Part shown: piece after piece, positions 5,657-8,507 of the stretch
Numbering within the stretch: the stretch's first letter is position 1
Layout of the letters: each line of letters opens with the position of its first letter
Assembly: GCA_030639955.1 (NCBI GenBank)
Contig: DAOWKH010000017.1
Location: 1-8,507, forward strand
From: Candidatus Omnitrophota bacterium
Lineage (GTDB): Bacteria; Omnitrophota; 4484-213
DNA: 8,507 nt
Direction of reading: 5' to 3'
Notes under the pieces: model-generated
What the model was told of the DNA's origin: nothing
Databases searched by the model: none
The model's input: the letters and a program-made list of their open reading frames with translations, nothing else
Position numbers and translations under genes: made by a program

Positions 5657-6250
5657 ATGTTCAACTACCTTCAGGGAATACTAAAAGTAAAAAAACCCGG
5701 ATATATAGTTGTTGATGTTGGCGGAGTTGGTTATCAGCTCTCTGTTCCTCTATCAACCTTTGAAAAGCTCGGCGATTTAGAAACAAAGGTAAAAGTTCTC
5801 GTTTATCTTCATTTTTCGATTTCAGGGCCAAGCAGCAACCTTAAACTCTATGGATTTCTCAGTCAAGAGGAAAAGGACCTATTCAAATCGCTTATTTCTA
5901 TTTCCGGAATCGGCCCGCGCATAGCCCTGACTATCTTATCGGGGAGCTCGGTAAAGGACTTTCAAAAAGCGGTCTCTCAAGAGAACTATCAGATACTTAC
6001 TGTTGTTCCCGGGATTGGCCGAAAAACGGCCCAGCGGGTAATTCTTGAACTCAAAGAAAAGATAGAATTTCCTTTTTCAAAAGAGGAGAAAGGTATAGAG
6101 AAGGATGCCTTAGCCGCTTTAATCTCGCTGGGGTATAAAAGACAAACAGCTCAACAGGCGATAAGGAAGATTCTATCAGAAAAAAAAGAGATAAATTTAG
6201 AAGGGCTTATTAGAGAGACATTATGCCAATCCAGCCCATCACGCCTCTAA
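5657..6250 (+). CDS. ruvA: Holliday junction branch migration complex subunit RuvA
   Basis: Tetramer that binds four-way junctions and loads the RuvB motor. It has 197 residues from ATG 5657 (E. coli 203). Domain I is an OB-like fold (about 1-67) with VDVGGVGYQL and LYGF. Domain II has two helix-hairpin-helix motifs, SGIGPRIALTILSG (83-96) and PGIGRKTAQRVILELK (118-133). Domain III (about 148-188, LGYKRQTAQQAI) contacts RuvB. The frame continues upstream to a TTG at 5639 and beyond, through T-rich repeat flank, but the family start (MFNYLQGIL) fits 5657. No Shine-Dalgarno sequence precedes either start, so translation may depend on ruvC. In domain I the usual acidic pin motif (VREDA in E. coli) is replaced by SISGPSSN with no acidic residue and two extra residues. 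The 3' end overlaps ruvB by 28 bases. Confidence 0.95.
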   Translation: MFNYLQGILKVKKPGYIVVDVGGVGYQLSVPLSTFEKLGDLETKVKVLVYLHFSISGPSSNLKLYGFLSQEEKDLFKSLISISGIGPRIALTILSGSSVKDFQKAVSQENYQILTVVPGIGRKTAQRVILELKEKIEFPFSKEEKGIEKDALAALISLGYKRQTAQQAIRKILSEKKEINLEGLIRETLCQSSPSRL

Positions 6251-7248
6251 AAGAGACCGAGGATGTAGAATACGAAAATATTTTGCGTCCGTCTTCCTGG
6301 CAGAGTTTTGTTGGCCAGGAGAAGCTGAAAAAAAACCTGAAGGTGTTTATTCAGGCGGCTAAACAGAGGCAGGAGTGCTTAGACCATATCCTTTTTTTTG
6401 GGCCGCCCGGTTTAGGCAAAACAACTTTGGCTTATATTGTTGCCAAAGAAATGGATGTTGAAATAAAGGTTTCTTCAGGGATTATCCTGGAGCGCCCGGG
6501 AGATTTAGCCGGTTTGCTTACCAATTTGGAAAAAGGAAAAGTGTTGTTTATTGACGAGATTCATCGCCTTCCGCGAATTGTCGAGGAGTATCTTTATTCA
6601 GCAATGGAGGATTATTCTCTGGATATAATGATTGACAAGGGGCCTAACGCCCGTTCTTTAAAGCTGCATTTATCTGCTTTTACTTTGATAGGGGCTACTA
6701 CCCGTAGTGGACTATTGACCTCTCCGCTGAGGTCGCGTTTTGGGGTAATTAGCCGTCTTGATTATTATTCGCCCAAAGACCTTTGCAGAATTATTCTCAA
6801 CTCCAGTAAAATTTTAAATCTGACTATCGAGCAAGAGGGGGCGGAAGAGATTGCTTTGCGTTCGCGGGGAACTCCCCGCGTTGCCAATCGTCTATTAAGA
6901 AGAATAAGGGACTACGCTCAAGTAGAGGGGGAAGGCAAGATTAGCAAAGAAATCGCCGAAAGGGCGTTAGAAATGTTAGAGGTGGATAAAGCAGGTCTGG
7001 ATGAGATGGACAAGAGAATTTTAGAAACGATTATAACTAAATTTAAGGGCGGTCCGGTAGGCGTAAACACAATTGCTGTGGCTGTAGGAGAAGAGCAGGA
7101 TACATTAGAGGAAATCTATGAGCCCTATCTCATCCAGGAGGGTTTTTTGCAGCGCACCCCCCAGGGCCGAATAGCTACTGAGAGGGCATATAAGCATTTT
7201 AAGTTTCCTATCTTGGGTGATAAACAGAAAAAAATGCAATGGAATTAA
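6223..7248 (+). CDS. ruvB: Holliday junction branch migration DNA helicase RuvB
   Basis: AAA+ ATPase ring that pumps DNA through the RuvA-bound junction. It has 341 residues, typical size. LRPSSWQSFVGQ begins the AAA+ domain. Walker A is GPPGLGKT (60-67), Walker B LFIDEIHRL (D111, E112), sensor 1 TLIGATTRSG (154-163), the arginine finger R172 in SPLRSRFG, and sensor 2 RGTPRVANRLLRRIRD (215-230). The C-terminal winged helix has GLDEMDKRIL, GGPVGVNTIAVAVGE, EPYLIQEGFLQRTPQGR. The conserved SGPA segment after Walker A reads SGII here, a small deviation. It starts inside the end of ruvA (28-base overlap), implying coupled translation and matched amounts of the two partners, and overlaps spoIID by 10 bases. 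Confidence 0.98.
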   Translation: MPIQPITPLKETEDVEYENILRPSSWQSFVGQEKLKKNLKVFIQAAKQRQECLDHILFFGPPGLGKTTLAYIVAKEMDVEIKVSSGIILERPGDLAGLLTNLEKGKVLFIDEIHRLPRIVEEYLYSAMEDYSLDIMIDKGPNARSLKLHLSAFTLIGATTRSGLLTSPLRSRFGVISRLDYYSPKDLCRIILNSSKILNLTIEQEGAEEIALRSRGTPRVANRLLRRIRDYAQVEGEGKISKEIAERALEMLEVDKAGLDEMDKRILETIITKFKGGPVGVNTIAVAVGEEQDTLEEIYEPYLIQEGFLQRTPQGRIATERAYKHFKFPILGDKQKKMQWN

Positions 7249-8399
7249 GATACAAAACTCCTATTTTTATTCTAAGTGTATGCTTTTTGCTCTTTACTTC
7301 GTTGGCTTACGCCCTTGGCACGCCTCCCCCCAAACCTGAGCCTAACTATATCCGCGTTGCTATTGTCCAAAACGCCCGGCAATTAACCCTTTCCATAAAG
7401 GGAAGATATGAAATAGTCAGCCCTCATACCAATGAGGTTTTGATTAAAGGGAATTCCCTGCGACGAGCAAAGGTTTTGCCTGTGCGCAGCGGAGTGAAAC
7501 TCAATAAATATCCGTTTAAGATTTATGCAATAAAAATCAAACCGGAAAGAAAAGCCGCAATTTTCTTAAATAGATACCGCCTGCGCGGGGATTTGGAGCT
7601 GATTAGACAAAAGAACGGAACCCTATTAGCCGTAAATGAGATTGACATCGAGGACTATCTCTGCGGTGTCTTGCGCGAAGAAGTTTCTCCGCATTGGCCG
7701 ATAGCGGCATTAAAAGCCCAGGCAGTGGCCGCGCGCACCTTTGCTCTTTACCAAAATTCAGTTAATCGGGATAAGGACTACGCACTGGATAACACAATTT
7801 ATTCTCAGGTCTATGGCGGGGTAAAGCAGGAGACCTGGCGGACAAACCGAGCAGTGCGCCAGACAGCCGGCGAGGTGTTAACCTATAATGAAAAAATCTT
7901 CCCTGCCTTTTTTCACGCTACTTGCGGTGGGCATACTGAGGATGCCAGCGAGTTATGGGATATTAATATTCCCCCCCTAAAAGGGGTGAGCTGTCCTTTT
8001 TGTAAGAGGTCTCCCCATTATTTCTGGAAGGCAAAAATTCCTTTTTCTCAAATTAAACAAAAATTGAATAAAAAAGGGTACAGGATAGGCAGAATTTCGC
8101 GTGTCTCGGCTATTGGCCGCAACAAGAGCGAACGGGTGGAGAAGATAAAAATAAGCGGTGATAAAGAAATCATAATAGGAGCAAACAAATTTCGTCTAAT
8201 CGTGGGAGCGAATTTAATCAGAAGCGCAAATTTTAAAATGGCGGTGAAGAATAAGAATCTCCTTGTGCAAGGGCTTGGTTGGGGGCACGGCGTAGGCCTA
8301 TGCCAGTGGGGGGCTTATTTTATGGCCAGGAAGGGCTTTAATTACCGTCAAATTTTGGGATATTATTATCCGGGAGCGAAACTTACGAATGAGAAGTAA
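7239..8399 (+). CDS. SpoIID/LytB-family exported peptidoglycan enzyme
   Basis: 386 residues. A cleavable signal peptide is visible: basic start MELRYK, hydrophobic core IFILSVCFLLFTSL, and a likely cut after AYA at residue 25. The mature protein carries a SpoIID domain (about 135-380): EDYLCGVLREEVSPHWP with the presumed catalytic Glu148, then ALKAQAVAARTFAL, a Cys/His group (H226, C229, H232 in FHATCGGH, then C252 and C255 in CPFC) that could bind zinc, and GWGHGVGLCQWGAYFMA near the end. In Bacillus, SpoIID is a lytic transglycosylase acting on denuded glycan strands during engulfment; in non-sporulating diderms the homologues are thought to remodel cell-wall glycan in the periplasm. No other sporulation gene is here, so spore formation should not be inferred. 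It overlaps ruvB by 10 bases. Confidence 0.92.
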   Translation: MELRYKTPIFILSVCFLLFTSLAYALGTPPPKPEPNYIRVAIVQNARQLTLSIKGRYEIVSPHTNEVLIKGNSLRRAKVLPVRSGVKLNKYPFKIYAIKIKPERKAAIFLNRYRLRGDLELIRQKNGTLLAVNEIDIEDYLCGVLREEVSPHWPIAALKAQAVAARTFALYQNSVNRDKDYALDNTIYSQVYGGVKQETWRTNRAVRQTAGEVLTYNEKIFPAFFHATCGGHTEDASELWDINIPPLKGVSCPFCKRSPHYFWKAKIPFSQIKQKLNKKGYRIGRISRVSAIGRNKSERVEKIKISGDKEIIIGANKFRLIVGANLIRSANFKMAVKNKNLLVQGLGWGHGVGLCQWGAYFMARKGFNYRQILGYYYPGAKLTNEK

Positions 8400-8416
8400 G
8401 AATAAATAAAAGATTA

Positions 8417-8457
8417 TCCTTCGCTTCGCTCAGGCTCTCGCCTTCGGCGAGGAAGGA
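8417..8457 (+). repeat. Compound hairpin element between spoIID and the tRNA gene
   Basis: Outer arms TCCTTC (8417-8422) and GAAGGA (8452-8457) enclose an inner perfect hairpin CTCGCC-TTC-GGCGAG (8437-8451). Between them is the CGCTTCGCTCAGG motif. It is G+C-rich in an A+T-rich setting and lacks a T-run, so it is better called a palindromic repeat than an intrinsic terminator. GCCTTCGG at 8440-8447 is the reverse complement of the core of the coaE hairpin. Confidence 0.75.
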
Positions 8458-8459
8458 AA

Positions 8460-8507
8460 GGCGGTGTAGCTCAGAGGTTAGAGCTAACGGCTCATACCCG
8501 TTATGTC
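8460..8507 (+). tRNA. tRNA with CAU anticodon (Met or Ile2), 3' part cut by window edge
   Basis: The first 48 bases of a tRNA: 5' acceptor strand GGCGGTG (8460-8466), TA, D-stem GCTC (8469-8472) and GAGC (8481-8484) closing the loop AGAGGTTA with the conserved GG, anticodon stem AACGG (8486-8490) and CCGTT (8498-8502), and anticodon loop CTCATAC with anticodon CAT at 8493-8495. The stem lacks the three consecutive G-C pairs of initiator tRNA, so it is elongator Met or the lysidine-modified Ile tRNA; the missing 3' half prevents a choice. Confidence 0.9.

Noticed and set aside
7239..8399. Evidence for endospore formation
   Set aside because: SpoIID-domain proteins are widespread in non-sporulating diderm bacteria, and no other sporulation gene is present.
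8417..8457. Rho-independent terminator after spoIID
   Set aside because: The hairpin is good but no T-run follows; the next bases are AAG and then the tRNA acceptor stem.

Overview
The window is a tightly packed, single-strand block of eleven genes from a diderm (Gram-negative type) bacterium, ending in a partial tRNA. Every gene is read on the + strand, and most neighbours overlap or sit within about 30 bases. The Kdo-pathway pair kdsD-kdsC implies a lipopolysaccharide-bearing outer membrane. A TadE-like pseudopilin, a SpoIID-family peptidoglycan enzyme without other sporulation genes, and the order kdsD-kdsC-coaE-rho-rpmE-ruvC-ruvA-ruvB-spoIID fit an uncultivated PVC-related lineage such as Candidatus Omnitrophota. 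That placement is an inference from gene order and protein style and is moderate at best.

Layout. (1) Positions 2-1347 look like the tail of a surface-appendage (Tad-type pilus) locus: an unrecognised protein with a 10-cysteine cluster, cut by the left edge, then a TadE-like pseudopilin. (2) Only 3 bases later, kdsD (1351-2322) begins the Kdo pathway. A 164-base gap filled with CCAATGACCAA-type repeats precedes kdsC (2487-3011). (3) coaE overlaps kdsC by 7 bases and is followed by rho and rpmE: coenzyme A synthesis, transcription termination and ribosomal protein L31. (4) ruvC, ruvA and ruvB give the complete Holliday-junction branch-migration and resolution machine in one run. (5) spoIID overlaps ruvB by 10 bases and is followed by a hairpin repeat and the first 48 bases of a CAU-anticodon tRNA.

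Most genes are ordinary housekeeping genes with intact catalytic motifs, and I see no defence system, integrase, insertion sequence, CRISPR array or other clearly new multi-gene system. The unusual material is at the gene borders. Four different short repeat elements lie at gene ends (before kdsC, at the end of coaE, at the end of ruvC, after spoIID), and two of them encode the C-terminal tails of essential-type proteins. The most striking is a 7-base tandem repeat at the end of ruvC. In its present four-copy state it gives a stop codon, but one extra copy would join RuvC in frame to RuvA. RuvA also appears to lack the acidic pin residues known from E. coli RuvA, and Rho has a variant P-loop.
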